Assembly (NCBI GenBank): GCA_022376465.1
Contig: JACDTU010000012.1
Location: 1 to 64,000, forward strand
Length of the DNA: 64,000 bases
Origin: Cubamyces lactineus
Taxonomy: Eukaryota > Basidiomycota > Agaricomycetes > Polyporales > Polyporaceae
Direction: 5' to 3'
Shown: in pieces, positions 22,716 to 35,640 of the stretch
How the letters are laid out: each line of letters starts with the position of its first letter
Numbering within the stretch: the first letter of the stretch is position 1
The notes under the pieces: model-generated
The model's database searches: none
Told to the model about the DNA's origin: nothing
The model's input: only the letters and a program-made list of their open reading frames with translations
Position numbers and translations under genes: made by a program

Positions 22716-25700
22716 CTAGATATCGCTCGAGTGTCCTCCCGTGAACGAGATCTCCGCATCGTCCTCCACGACGAAGCTCCCAAACACATACTCGTCCGGC
22801 TCATCATCCTGACCCGCCGGAGAGCTCGTCACCGCCCTCTGATACCGCGACGGACCCGGTCTATCCGGCCCAAACGAAACCTGTCCCCTCCTCACCGGGC
22901 GGCTTGCAAAGGCCGGCGCCCCTGGGGCCTGCGTGAGCAAACTTCGGCGATACACCGCCTCCTGATCGTACGACGGCGACATCTGCGTCTCCATAGGCTC
23001 GTCGAGGAACATGCGGTCGTCGCTGTCCGGCGCGTCGATGCGGTCCGGCTCCGACGAGCCCACGCTGAGCTCGTCGCCCGAGTGCGTGGCTTCGACGTCG
23101 ATCCAGGGGTTGTGCCGCGCAGCGTCCGCCGCGTCTCGGAATTTGCGCTTCTTCTTGGGTGGCGCGTCGGGTGGAGGAGAGGGGGAGCGCGGCCGGTCGC
23201 GTTGCAATCGACGCTGTGAGGGTGGAGGCATAGCGAGGGGTGACGACTCAATGTCAAGGGCTTCTGAGGCAACACGTTTCCGCGCTAACTTGCCTGGCGC
23301 GCGTACGGCAAACGTCAGCGGAGGGGGTTGGTCGTCCGAGCGGGAAGGGGAGGCATTGGTGACGATATGTGGAGGCAAAGCAGGGGGGCCCATATCGGTC
23401 TTATGGGAGATTCGCGTCTTTTCTTGGGTCTCACGAATGTTTGTGGAAGGGCGGGTAGGCGGTAGCTCATCGTCAACGAACTCTGGTTCATCGGATAGGG
23501 AAAATGTGGGGAGCGGCGAGGGTTGTCGAGGAGGGGAGGAGTCCAAGAAGAGAGGTTCGTCGTCAGACAATGCAAGGATCTCTGCTTCCTTCCGTGACTG
23601 CGCAGGCGAGGAGCTGACCAGAGCGAGATTTGGTTCGTCGTCATCCTCGATGAGCCACGCCATACTATCGTCACCTTCCACTCCTCCGAAGGTATCTTTC
23701 TCGTCGGGCTTGTCCGCTGTGACGCTGCGGGATGACGGTGACGTGGATCTCTTGGGCGATTTAGAAAACCCCCTGCTAGATTGGGATAGGTTCTGATTTC
23801 GGCTGAGAGCACTTGTACTCCTCGATGTAGATTGCAGAGGTTGTTCGGGAGATGTACTTCGTGAGGGGCTCTGGACAGGACTTCGTGGCGTTAGTCGTTT
23901 CGCCCGAAGTGGGCGTTCCGGAGACGAGAAGAGCATGGCAGCATCCGAGCGGTTCTTACGAACCGGAGCATCGGGTGTGGTGATATCGATGATTGACTGG
24001 TCGAGGGGTATGTCTGGAGAGCTGGATCGCGAAGCCTTCTTGCCTTTCCTCGTTTTCGCGGTCGAGGAAGGCTTCGCACGCTTCCCTTGAGAGGCAGACT
24101 CACGGATAGTAGCAAGGCGTTTATGCGGGAGCCCCTGTTCAATCTCGAGGTCGTCAGAGTCGTCGCTAGAGGCCAGGTCAAGTTGGGTCAAAGTCGTCTG
24201 AGCGGCTGCTTTGGCACCCTTCTTCTTTGGCCCTGCAGTGGCTTTCTTCTTGCCAGTCTCCACCGTAGTCTTGCTCCGAGTCAGCGACTTCTTGCCCTTC
24301 GATGGGCCAGGAACTGCTGAAGCCGACGCAGTCCGCCGGGGCGCGAATACGCCAGCCTCAATGTCTTCGTCGTCCGAATCATCCTCGCCCGCATGCTCGA
24401 GGTCCGTAGCCCTCACTTTCTTGCCCCGCTTGGCACCGCCGTTCTTGACAAGCAGTTCCCTCACGCTCACGAATCCCTTCGCAGCGTTCGCAGGGATGTT
24501 GAGTGAAGGATCCTTGTCGCGCTTGCGTTTCGGGGCGGCATCCCCAGCGGCCAAAGAACCCTTGCGAGAAGCACGCTCTTCGCGAACGTATTCTTCGATC
24601 TCCATCTCCATCTCGACAGGTTGCGGGTCGATGTCATCAGGAATGAGCCGGCCCACATCGCCGTAGACCTCGAGGTCAGACGCACGGACGATGAAGTGCT
24701 GGACTTCCTGGTAGTTGGACTGCGCCTTTTGCCAATTATGTTCTTCCCGTCCTTGGGCGAGGAGGATATGGACTTGGCCTGACTGCTTACGGCCTGTCCG
24801 GCCGATACGTTGTAGCTAAATAGCTGACTGTCAACGACCTGTTGAGAGAAAGGGGAAGCGGTCATACCATGCGAATAGGCGTTTTCTGAGCATCGTAACA
24901 CACGATTAGGTCCACTTCACCAATGTCCAACCCCTCTTCGCCAATAGACGTGGAGACAAGGACGTTGTGAACTCCGGCCTTGAACTGTTCGATGACCTGA
25001 AGAAGACGTTAGTAATACGTCGTCGCGCTAATCGCGAAGTTTGAGTTCTCACTTCCAGTTGCTCCTTCTGAGCGTACCCCCTCTTCCCTTGCTTATCAAC
25101 ACCCTGCCCGATGAATGCCTTTGCGCGGATGATAGGTGATTCCTTGTTGAGTAACTCCACAATTTCCTCCACGCACTCGCGAAAGGACACGAAGACCATA
25201 GCTCGCGACTGTCCGCCTGGCACACTAGCCCCACCTCGGCCGTCCGGCAACTGTTTCGCAAAGTGGTCGACTAGGAGGGTTTTGAGGGTATCCATCTTTG
25301 GGTGCATCGAGAAACCACGTGCAGCTTGCTTCTCGAATTCCTTCATCAACTGTGTGAAGCCCTCCATCTTACGAATCGCTCTCTTGCCGCCGTTGTCGTC
25401 AGCGCCGTCTGCGATGCCCTTCAGATAGGTATAACACATGGCGATGCTGTTCTCCATCTAGAACAGTTCTCAGCAGAGAGCATGGATAGCCAATGAGATC
25501 ATGCGTACCAAGTAGCCCATGGCTCTCGCCAGAGGACCGAGCTGAGCGGCAGCTCCGATCGCATACTGAGGCGCTTTGGCTTTGACCATCTCACCAACAG
25601 TGGATTGGCAGCGGAATGGGTGGAGCATCGTCGGATTGACGTTGCCGTTCTTCAAAAACCCAGCGCTTTGCACCTTCTTGAGAATCGGCTGAACGGGATT

Positions 25701-27470
25701 CGGTGAATCACTAGGCACGGTTCAGGATCGAGTAACGAACCGTTATCAGAGAGGCTAGGGCATCTCTGAGTATAATGATGTCTTCTGTCATGTGAACGTG
25801 GTGCTCTTTCTCGTGCTTGGTGTGAAGGTATTTCTTGAGGTCCGGGTCGGATTCGTCACGAATCTCTATGTGACTGATATGCAACGCGTCGACAATCTCC
25901 TGTACGGCCTCTGGTTTGCCTCCTGGCGTGGCAGTTAGCGCCATGATGCGGAAATGTGGGTTATGCTGCATCATAAAGCGGACGACCTGCGCGTACGCGT
26001 AGTCGCCGGTCCCTCTGTGAGCTTCGTCTATCCGAGATAGTTAACGTCAGCAGCCTCAGTATCACAATTGATGACGGCACAAACCTATCACAATCAGGAT
26101 GATGTCCAAGGCATCGACATGACCATGGATCAAGTCGTTGAGCAGTGTCTGGGGTGTCGCATAGAAGACGCGCTTCGTTCGCCACTACAGAGCACGGTTA
26201 AGACATGTAAAATACAGCATACGTGCAGCTTACAGCATTGATTCGTCGGTCCTTCGACACGTTACCCGTAAGCTCGGCGGCGGCACTACCAGGGATACCA
26301 CAAGTCTTATGGCAGGCGTCTATCTGCTGCGCAACAAGTGGTTTCGTTGGTGCAACGAAGACGACCTTCCCTTCGGGGAACCAGTTGTAATCTAACGTCG
26401 TCAGTGGAGGGTTTCCACGTCATAGCCATCGAGAGACACGCACAATTCAACATCACTACGCCAGCAATGAAGGTTTTCCCCAGACCGGTAGGCAACGCCA
26501 CAAGCGTGTTCTCGAATAGGCACTTCCTGACGATGTTATATTGATAGTCTCGCTTAGGCTTGTTGAGAGGATATATCCATGTTTTGGCTGCTAAGCGATC
26601 TGCCAATAATTTCATGGAGGGGACCTGGGCCAAGTTCGTTAACGATTCGCATGATGGACAGGATACACGTACCGGTCTGGGGCATGTCGAGCAGCGATAG
26701 AGGTAAGTGGAGGTCCAGGACGAACGTCCTTGAGCTACTCACCCAATTTGAACCTCAGGCGCAGGAAATTGTTCAAATTCAATCGTTTCCTCCTCGTCCT
26801 CATCTTCAGATGCACGCCCTTTTCCCTTCTCAGGGTTCGGTTTGGGTTTCCTCCAACCCGTCTTCGCATAGGCTGTGCGGTCCCACTTCTTCGTCTTCTT
26901 AGCTTGTCCTGGAAGTGGCATCTGCCTCGAGCGGGTCCGCTGGAAGGGCTGCCGAGTTGAGTGTGTTGGGCCCTTCGGTAGCTCTCGCTCAGTCGCCACT
27001 TCTCCGAATAGGTTGAGTTGAGCACCCTTAGACGGTCTCCTGATGAGCCCATTCGGTTTGGAAGGGCCTGCTATAGGTTGAGCGGATGTTTGGCCGTAGC
27101 TACGTCCATTTCTGCTATACTCTTGCCGACACAACTCATCTATCTTGGCCAATTCTGCGTCGTCTACGACGACATCGTCGAAAAGGTCGCCATAGTCGCT
27201 CGAGTCGTTGAGTTCAACCACATCGGCTGGAGGAGCTCGAGCCGCCGACGGTTTGGGAGCGGAGGAGGGTTGCGGTCTCGCTGATTTGCCTTTGCTGGAA
27301 GACGATGCGGTGACACCGGTGAAGGAGCTAGGCCTGGATGTAGAACGAGAGTCGGGCGCGATCGTACTTGCCGCAGCAGCAGCTGGAGGGACATGGGCAG
27401 CCTCAATTGCATCTACAGCGTTCAGAAAGGCAGAGTCAAGTTCGTCGTCAAAGTATTCATCGTCGCTCAT
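22716..27470 (-). CDS. MPH1: FANCM/Mph1-family DNA helicase
   Basis: Nine exons: 27470..26743, 26676..26444, 26391..26234, 26184..26085, 26027..25741, 25688..25509, 25457..25053, 24996..24868, 24815..22716 (1439 aa). An acidic N terminus is followed by an [20 protein letters not shown] lead-in, Walker A (LPTGLGKT, ~304-311), DEAH (407-410), [12 protein letters not shown], the Mph1/FANCM insert (~480-560) and motif VI ([10 protein letters not shown], ~741-750). The last ~650 residues, encoded by one 2.1-kb exon, are disordered with Ser/Pro/acidic patches and basic NLS-like clusters ([18 protein letters not shown]). Family role: remodels stalled forks and D-loops and promotes crossover-free repair in the nucleus. 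The ATG lies ~300 nt from the divergent G-patch gene. Confidence 0.94.
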
Positions 27471-27767
27471 GTCGCTCTGGAAGTATGCAAGCCGAAGCTT
27501 AGACAGAGAGTCAGCGAAGAGGACTGAGGTTGTGGCTAGGCTGTAAGTGGGTGTAGCGCCGGAGAAACGCGACGCGTGAATCAGTCGCGTTTCAGTCACG
27601 TGAATGTAGCCCTTCCCAACGACAGGGGCGCTCTCAGCTTTCCCTTCGGTGGCACTCGGCATCCTGGTCGTCGGCAGCCATCTTGCAACCTACCACAGCC
27701 TACAGCTCTTACATACTCGTCCTACTCTGCTCTGCCTGGATCATTGCTTCGCCCAACAATCCTAAAC

Positions 27768-29473
27768 ATGTCCGCCGAGACTGTCGCGCGTTGGAACGCC
27801 ATACCCCTCAACCGCCCAGATCCTGACGAATCCTCCCAGCCATCACTGAAGGTACTCGTTGCGCATTCTCCGCACCCAGAATACACTCTGCATGCTTCTT
27901 TCCCTTCCCTCACCCACCCAGCGCACACGGCCAGAAGATGGGGATGACGACGAAAGCGAGGACAACGTCTCCTTGGTCTCTCGCACCCCTTCCCCGCCAC
28001 CTCCAGACGCCATGGAGATAGACAAGTATGATGAATACTACAGGCGCAAGCCCGAGCGCGAGGTTATCACGGTGGAAACGAAAATCAAGAGCTCGAATAT
28101 CGGATTCTCAATGCTCGCGAAGATGGGATGGGTCGAAGGCACGCCGCTTGGCCTCTCAGGGGAAGGTACGGTTTGTCCTCACAGGACCTATTGCATTGTT
28201 CTCAGCACTTCGTATCCAGGCCGCGTTGACCCTATCCCGTTCAACATCAAGAATGACCTGACCGGTTTGGGCAAAGCTACCCAAGATGTCCGCATGAGTA
28301 TGTCGGCTCTGATAATATGCCCAGACGCGATCACTGACAGAAACAGTTGAAACCACGGTCTCTCAGCGCCGCGAGTTGGATTCCGAGCGGCAAATCCGGG
28401 AGACCGAAGAACAGCGCAAGCAACGCGAGGTGCGATCCGTGTGCCTTCATTCGTCTTACATCTGATCTTGACCCCTTGCCCAGGAAGCGGTTGCGCGTCG
28501 TGCCGCGGTCAAGTCGGAGATCTCCAGCGTGCTACGGCCATTCTATTGCGAGGTGTGCGAGAAGCAGTTCCAAAACGTTGCGCAATACGACGAGCACACG
28601 AACTCGTATGCCCACCATCACAAGGTCCGCTTCCGCGACATGCAGGCCGCGCAGCGTGCGTCTCGCAACACGAAGGAGGAAATCGACAAGCGGAAGGAGA
28701 AAGAGCGGAAACGGGAGGAGAAGGAGTTGCGCAAAATCGCTAAGGCCGCAGGCGTGAAGATGACAAAACCCCCGGTCGCGCTCGCGCCAGTCGCTACTGA
28801 GCCGATTGCAGCCTCAGGTTCGTCCGGAGAAGCTAAGCCGCTTGGATTCAAGAAAAGCGGATGGGCGACGGTATCGAAGCCTGCAGACAGTGCACCAGCA
28901 CCGCCCGCCGGTCCTCCGAAGACGTCTGGCTGGGCATCAGTAGGCGACGCGCAACCGTCCTCTGGTAGCTCTAGCGGCCGGGGAGAGTGGGCTCCCGTTA
29001 CCCCAGCACCCTCCTCAGGGTCTGCTCCGCCTCCGAGTACGGCACCACCTCCACCTCCGCCACCCGCACCGGAGGCTTCTTCGCGAAGCCATTATGCTAC
29101 TGCGCCGGCGTTCAGAACCGGAGGCTGGACATCTCTTGACACGACCAGCTCCGTACCACCGCCTCCTGTGACGACACACGACGTTCTACCCATGGAAGTG
29201 CCTGCACCCTCCCCTTCTGCTTCTACTAACTCGCGAGGAGGTTGGTCCAGGGCGGGTGCGCCTGCTGCTACGGGGGGATCACAAGCCGGTCCCGCACCCC
29301 CCACTGCTGCACCGCCGCAACCGCCCGCCGTACCTGTCCGTACACAAGGACATTCTTCGCCACCATTAGGAGCTCCGGCTTCGCAAAACCCTCCGCGTCA
29401 GACTGCGCCGAATGAAACATCGCGATCCGGTTGGCAAAAGTTCCGTGCTGGTGCACCTGGCCGACGTCGGTGA
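27768..29473 (+). CDS. G-patch and C2H2 zinc-finger protein, GPATCH8-like
   Basis: Five exons: 27768..27851, 27922..28165, 28220..28297, 28347..28429, 28484..29473 (492 aa). An acidic N-terminal region leads to a G-patch (~86-135: IGFSMLAKMGWVEG ... NDLTGLGK) that is split by an intron. A charged helix follows, then a C2H2 finger of the matrin/U1-C type (C185, C188, H201, H207: FYCEVCEKQFQNVAQYDEH). The rest is a Lys/Glu helix and a long Pro/Ser/Gly tail with repeated GW-containing units (SGWATV, SGWASV, GGWTSL, GGWSRA, SGWQKF). G-patch proteins activate DEAH RNA helicases, so a splicing or RNP-remodelling role is likely. The specific helicase partner is not evident. Confidence 0.9.
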
Positions 29474-29754
29474 TCGGTCTGAAGTGTTCCAACAACAGTC
29501 CGTCGCGATTTACAAGAAAATGGGATATGAACGTATAGTACTAACTAGCTACATGATCGAGTTCTGTAATTTTAATATGTACGCTGATGATGGCAAAGTG
29601 TATAACTTGACGACAACTGCAAAGAAAAGCTGAGATACACGAGGAGAACCTAAGAAAGTAATCACCGAGCAGAGGTGGACGCGCGTGCAGCGCCGGCGAA
29701 AGATTACGTCGAATATATCAGTCCATACAGCAAGGGATGGGAGAAAGGGTACAT

Positions 29755-32347
29755 TCACTCCGAATCGCTTGCCGAGCTCTCGTCTGAACTCGACTCGGCG
29801 GAGGAGTGTTCGCTCTCCTCTACGGGCGCCGCGCCGTTAGTCGCGCCCCCTGACGCCCGGCCGCCCTGCTCGAACGACTTCAACTTCTCCTCCAACGCCC
29901 GAATCTTCTTCGTCTCAACGTCCTCGTCCATGCTCTTCCTCTTGAGCCCACCTGTACCAGTACCCTTCCCAGTACGAGGACGCTTGACTGGTGGTTTCAA
30001 GGGTCGGATGACGAAGTTGTAGAGCTTTGTGAGAACGGCGGCTGGTAGCTGATCGATCTCGAGCTCGATCTCCTCCGTACTCTGAGGATGGCGTAAGCAA
30101 TGGCGTACGTTAAAAGGCGCGTCTGCACTTACATCACGGATTTCCGGTACCCCCTCATGGATGATCTGAATGACCCGCTCCAGCTTCGCGCCATCGAGCT
30201 TGCTGATGGTGTCGCTGAGGTCCTTCTTCTGCTCGAAGGTGAGGACGTCATCATCCGTAACCGGCTTCTTCGCTTTCTTGCCCTTGGGTGCTGGAGGAGC
30301 TTTCGCCTGCTTGGGCGCAGGTTTCGATGTCGACGCGACGGGTGGAGTGGGCTTCTCGCGCTTCTCTTTCTTCTTCTCTTTCTTCTCCTTCACGGGACGC
30401 TTCAACGAGGCGAGGTGGTTCTTCATGTTCTCGATCTGGGTCTCCATGTCGGCGATCATACCTTGGAGTTGGTGTGCTGTACTCAGCACGTTAAGTAAGC
30501 TAATTGGAGAGGCTGAGCACTCACGAGCACGCTCTTCCTCGGAATCTTCCTCCTCCTCGTCATCCTCCTCGTCGCTAGGATCAAACTGTCGTGGCGAAGG
30601 TAGGTTCTTCCACTTTTCGTCGAAAAGTTGCTGCAGCGCCTTCCCAGACTCGTGAACAGGGTTACCGGGAGGATTGAAGGTCATGCAGTTCTTGATCATC
30701 AACCTGAAATCCTCCCGGAACTTCTCTGCATTGGGATACTCGCCAGCGTCAAGCTTCTTCTTGATTGTCGACAAGTCCATAGGTTTCTTGATAACCTTTG
30801 GGTACTCGGGTATCCCCATCCTAATCGGGTCTGAGGGTGTGTGAGGTGAGAGGAAGACAGAGGACCATGAGTCAAATCGTGGTACGTACCGACAGGTTCA
30901 TAGAAGTGATGCGCAATTGTGTAATGCTGTTTCTGGTGAAGGTCCTTCCATATCTTCTCGCAAAACTTCAGCTGCTCCGCGATCGCCGCGTCTCGCGGCG
31001 CCTTCGCTTTGCGCGGCTTGCGAGCCGAGTCGGCATACGGCAGATCCTTCGGCGGAGGGGGATGAATCTCGCGCTTCGGACGACTCGCGCCAGCAGCCTC
31101 GTCGTTCCGACGAATGACGGGGACGGAGGCGGATGGTCTCCGGACGGCCTTCTTAGGCTGAGCAGGAGGAGGAGGGGGAGGTGTCGCGACCTTCTTGGGC
31201 GCAGGTGGCTTGGGCTGCGCGACGTTAGACCTCGCCTCTCCGAGCAGTTTCTTCGGCCTTACCTCTTCCGGCGGAGGCATCTGTTTGACCTGCTTGTCAA
31301 ACACCGCCTCTACCCGCTTCCCCATGAGGGTCACAGGGTGCTCGGGCCCGTTGAACGTCAAGCAGTTGGAGAAGATTAGGCGGATGTCAGCGACGAACTC
31401 GTCTGCAGAGTTATAACGGGGGTTGGCCATATTGGCGTCGGGCTTTGCGGGATTCGAAGCCGTGAGCTTGCGCTCGATGGTAGAGAAATCCATGGGGTGC
31501 TTGATGATGGTGGGGTAGTGTGGAATACCCAAAGCGATGGGATCGACGGGGGTGAGGAAAGGCCCCGCATCCTTCATCCGCTTGAGCGTGCGTACGGTAG
31601 ACAGACAGAAACGCCACTGTGCCACGCTGAGTGTAGGGGGAGATGACGGTGGAAGAGGAGCGGTAGTCGCAGGCGGAGATACGGATGCTGGAGGTGGAGT
31701 GGCAGTCTTCAGAACGCGATGCGAAGAAGGCAGATTAGCACGCCCCATAGCGGCGCACAGGGGAAGAGAGGTGCTTACATTTGCGAGCGACGCTCTCTCC
31801 GCATCCGAGTGCTTCCTGGCTCTCTTAGCGGGCGGGGGTTTATCATCATCATTGTCATCGTTATTAGCATTCACAGAATTAGCGTATGAAGTTTGTCCGT
31901 TAGCGAGACCGTTCGCCTGGCCACTAGTATCCGACATCTCCACGTCCGCGCCGTTCGCTGGCGCGTTTTCTTCGGCCATCTTCACGTCCTCCAGCAGTTC
32001 ACCTTGTGGCGGGGGTGGTGTACCTTGCGGAGGCGCGATTGGGATGGTGTCTTCGGTCGTATGAGGACGATAGAACGCGTCACACGCGTGAGGGACTCAC
32101 CAGGGTTCACGGGGGAGCTAACCTGTGGCACTACCGACGCGTCCTCCACCTTGTCGTCACTCTTGGGGGGGACTGGTTCGTGTCGCGCGTCACTCTCCTG
32201 TTCAGTGAAGTCGACGTCTATCTTGATGTCGGAGACAAGAGAGTTGTTCACGGGAGTCGCGACGGAATCTACCGCAGGAGAGTCAGGAGCAGAGACGGGG
32301 TCGGGGAGAGAGCCATTGAGCGTGTTTGCGGACAGCGCGTCGTTCAT
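29755..32347 (-). CDS. BDF1: BET-family double bromodomain protein (Bdf1-like)
   Basis: Six exons: 32347..32101, 32050..31779, 31706..30890, 30830..30525, 30476..30133, 30081..29755 (770 aa). Bromodomain 1 (~203-315: QWRFCLSTVRTLKR ... HPMDFSTIERKL ... SNCLTFNGPEHPV). Bromodomain 2 (~415-520: HYTIAHHFYEPVDPI ... KPMDLSTIKKKL ... KNCMTFNPPGNPV) spans an intron. An acidic SDEEDDEEEE block, a KEKKEKKKEKREK basic stretch, the NET domain (~622-690: TFEQKKDLSDTISKLDG ... STEEIELEID) and a C-terminal Ser/acidic tail follow. Acetyl-lysine-binding Asn residues are present. BET proteins read acetylated H3/H4 and recruit TFIID or SWR1-type machinery. The intron 31707..31778 keeps frame when retained, so its removal rests on its strong donor and branch site. 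Confidence 0.94.
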
Positions 32348-32586
32348 CGTTTCCGGACCAGGCGGCGCGTGACAGTCACGCAGGGGTGACAGGAGGGCGA
32401 AGAGAGCAGGTGAGATTTGGGGGGACAGGAGATCCGAAGTTGGGCTAGAGTCTTTATACGCGCAACGAAATAAGGTTCGATCTCCCGCGTCCGCCATTTC
32501 CTCCCTATCCCATTTGCGCCTCCGCCCGTCCCTCCCTCGACTTCGTTTCTGTCTCTTTCGATGCCCTACGTATCTACATCGTCTAT

Positions 32587-35322
32587 CTACTTCTTTTCCT
32601 CGCTCTCGTCGTCGCCTTCGACGGGCGCAAAGACAGGCTTTGGTTGGTTTGCGCGCCAAGCTGAGTTCGAAAATAAGGTTCACACGTCAGCAACCACAGC
32701 CGGGCACAAACAACGCCACACAGAGTCTGGCTCCATCAATGTTGAAAATTTGTGCGACTCACCTGCGGTCCAAACCGGATTCTCGTCGGCAGTCGCAGCG
32801 AGCTTGAGCAGAGCTTCGCGCGGCTAGGGGTCACACAAATAGTCAGTACATCGGAACACAGAGACCAGCATGAGACAAGCGAAGGTTGTGGACGGAGTGA
32901 AAGATGGGAAGCCGTGAGACAAGGAAAGAGACTGGGCCAGAATAGGACCCCGGACCTGTTCCGGATAGCAACGCAACGCGCGTTCGGCGTGTCACAGCCG
33001 GCAAGCGACGGGTCCCTCTGATTGGATTCTTCTAGGGCCCCCGACACATCCGATGCCTGGTCGCTGCGCTAACTGTGCTGCTCGACGAGCAGGCAGGGCC
33101 CTGAACGTAGTCTGCGCACCGAACCCATATACACCAGAAGACTACCATCCGCTGACAGCGCTATCGGATGGATAGATGGAGGATTCTTGATGTCAGATAC
33201 GCAAGGCGGTGATGCCCGCGATGACGCGCTGAACGAAGTCTCCCAACTTTACCAGGAACAGTGAAGGGACTCACATCCTCGTCTCTGGTCGTGTCTCTGA
33301 CCAGATTCTGTACAACATGTTGCGTCGCGCTCGCCCCCACACGTCCGCCTCGTCCGGGGCCAGTGACAGGAAGCTCTGGCCGGTGACTCTTGCGAGGATC
33401 CATGCGTTCTTTCTCCCGCTTGCGCTTGGTGCTGCGACCAACTTCGCTGTCTCGGAACATGGGAAGAGCGTGTGGTGTAATGATTGTGGGGGCGGCCACA
33501 GCGTCCGACATGTCCTCGATCGTTGCTTTCCTCGGAGGACCCTTGTTCAAAGGTAACTTCGCGCCGTTCACCGACATATCGGGCGAGTAGAGTACGCATA
33601 TTTGCCCGTTCGATAAACCAGTGAGAATCTGCATCATATATGAGCCGTCGCGTCACCAACCTGATACTATCGACTGACCTGGTTAATCTTAGAGTGCCAA
33701 TAAACCTTGACAGGCGTCGACTCAACCTCGAGATCCTTGACGGTCTCGAGTGTATCTTTCTTCATAAAAAGCAAGTGACCTCGGCCGCCCTTCGTGGTCG
33801 CGCCCGCACCAGTGACGACATACCTATTGTCGGGGCTGAAAATGGCGTTCGTATGCGGGTACAGCGTTGCCAAGCCTGAACGAACAACAAGGGGTTTCTT
33901 AAACGACCGCAGATCCCACACTGTATCTGACGTCAATTGTTGCACAGGCCAAGCTTTTATTGAATGACTCACACTTCACCGTATCATCGCCACCACGAGT
34001 AAGGATTGTCCGTCCATCGACGGAGAAAACCAACGACCCTGCCTCCGAGCCCTTGGTATGAGCACCTTCAATCGTCATGTTCGGTCGCACAAAGTTGGAC
34101 TTCGTCTGCCACATATGCAGCGTGCCATCCATGCAAGCTGCAATGAAGCGATTAGACTGGACTCAGGAAGCCAGGAAGCTTGAAACGCACCGCCGCCAAT
34201 CAAGCTGCCGTCAGGGGAGTACCCGCAGGCATTCACCTTAGTCCGGGCTCCTCGCTCCTTCGACTTGACAACAATCACTGTCTTCTGTTTTCGCTTGTTC
34301 TCGACATCCCATATCCTTACCTCATGTTAGAGTCAACCGACAACAATCAGCCGCTTGTACATACCGAATAGTCGAGTCCACAGAGCTTGTGATGAACGTT
34401 TGCGGGTCCTTGGGATGCCACGCGCAAGCCGTGAGTTCGGCGACGTGGCCACTACGCACATGACCGTGGGTCAATTGCACGTTTGCATGAAGATTTATAA
34501 ACCACCTACGATGTATTTTTCATGTCACGAATGTATGGGTCGCCCTTGATGTATGTGGCCCTGCCAGTCAGGTCAGACTGCCCGCTCGGTAGCGACTTGG
34601 ATGTACATACAGCTCTTCGCCATCACGATCATATAGTTTCGCCTGCGTAGTACCGGATATGACCAGGAACTGCTGTCCATCGTTTGAGAACTTGATATCG
34701 TGTATCTGGTCAGATAGCAGCCTGTCAGTAGAGGAATAACGTGGTTGAACAAGGCACGTACGTAGTAAGAGCCGGCAGGTTCCCAAGTCTTGAATGGCTT
34801 ACACCTCCAGTCCATTCCGCCGAAGTCCCATAGCTTACAATCATAGTCATGCGACCCTGACACTACCCGTGCTCCGGATGGGTCCATGGTCAGAGCAGAC
34901 ACGACTTTCGTGTGGTCCTTTAGGATAAGCTCATGAGAGATAGGGAACTGGAGGTCATCGGTTTCGTCGTCAGAGGCTTCGAACTCAGGTTCTCCTTCCG
35001 CGTCCTGACCCTTGCCCTCAGTGGGGGGAAGAGGTGGGCCCACATCATCCGTGTCAGAGTCTGCTTCCTCTGCCTTGTGCCGCGGGGGAACGGAAGGGTC
35101 TGCATGGGGCGGAGCATTGTCTTCTGTCTTCGCAGCGGCAGACGAGCTGGCCAGAGCACCCTAAGACCAGTTGTGAGTAAAATGACCTTTCCACGCTTGA
35201 GTCAAACGCACTGTATCTCCTCTCTTATTCTTCTCGAACCGGTTAGGGTCTAATTGACGTTGCTTGGGCTTCTTGCCAAAGCCAGCAATACCCATAGCTG
35301 CAAAGACATCCATGTCCGACAT
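32587..35322 (-). CDS. WD40 protein WDR70 (gastrulation-defective homolog)
   Basis: Eleven exons: 35322..35212, 35160..34762, 34705..34611, 34560..34510, 34451..34365, 34315..34191, 34137..33973, 33920..33679, 33628..33275, 32823..32763, 32660..32587 (587 aa). WDR70 signatures are the N-terminal AAMGIAGFGKKPKQRQLD, ISGTTQAKLYDRDGEE, ATYIKGDPYIRDMKNTSGH, WHPKDPQTFITSSVDSTIR, and the C-terminal REALLKLAATADENPVWTA plus WRANQPKPVF. Seven WD-type blades span ~100-480. Family knowledge: WDR70 supports H2B mono-ubiquitination and DNA end resection. The intron 32824..33274 is 451 nt, far longer than every other intron here. The start could also be at 35313. Confidence 0.92.
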
Positions 35323-35640
35323 CCCAAGATTGAACGCGTGCCAGACAGGTACAAAATAGAGAGGAGGAGTTATAGTACAAGTAGACAAACTGCAGCTTGT
35401 TGCCGCAAAGGTGGCGGAGCGAGCGAGTGCTTTGCGCCGCTGCGTACCAGCGCCTCCATAGCGAGCGCTTACACGCTTACGTGTGCGCGACTTACCGAGA
35501 CGCGCTCAGTTAAGTATTCCTTCGAGGCTCGGCGCCTGCGTTACATCCTCTAGCCACCACTAGGAGGGTAGCATCTCGCTGCTCTCTCATCTCCCCATAA
35601 CGACGATTTTTGCAGTGATCTCGTCACAATACTCCTCAAT
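35323..35640. other. Divergent promoter region, 318 nt
   Basis: Separates WDR70 (-) from a small orphan gene (+). No further gene. It probably works as a bidirectional promoter. Confidence 0.5.

Noticed and set aside
32752..33047. Open frames on both strands in the long WDR70 intron as a nested gene
   Set aside because: Short, with non-ATG or unsupported starts and no motif; the intron interpretation restores a conserved protein junction.
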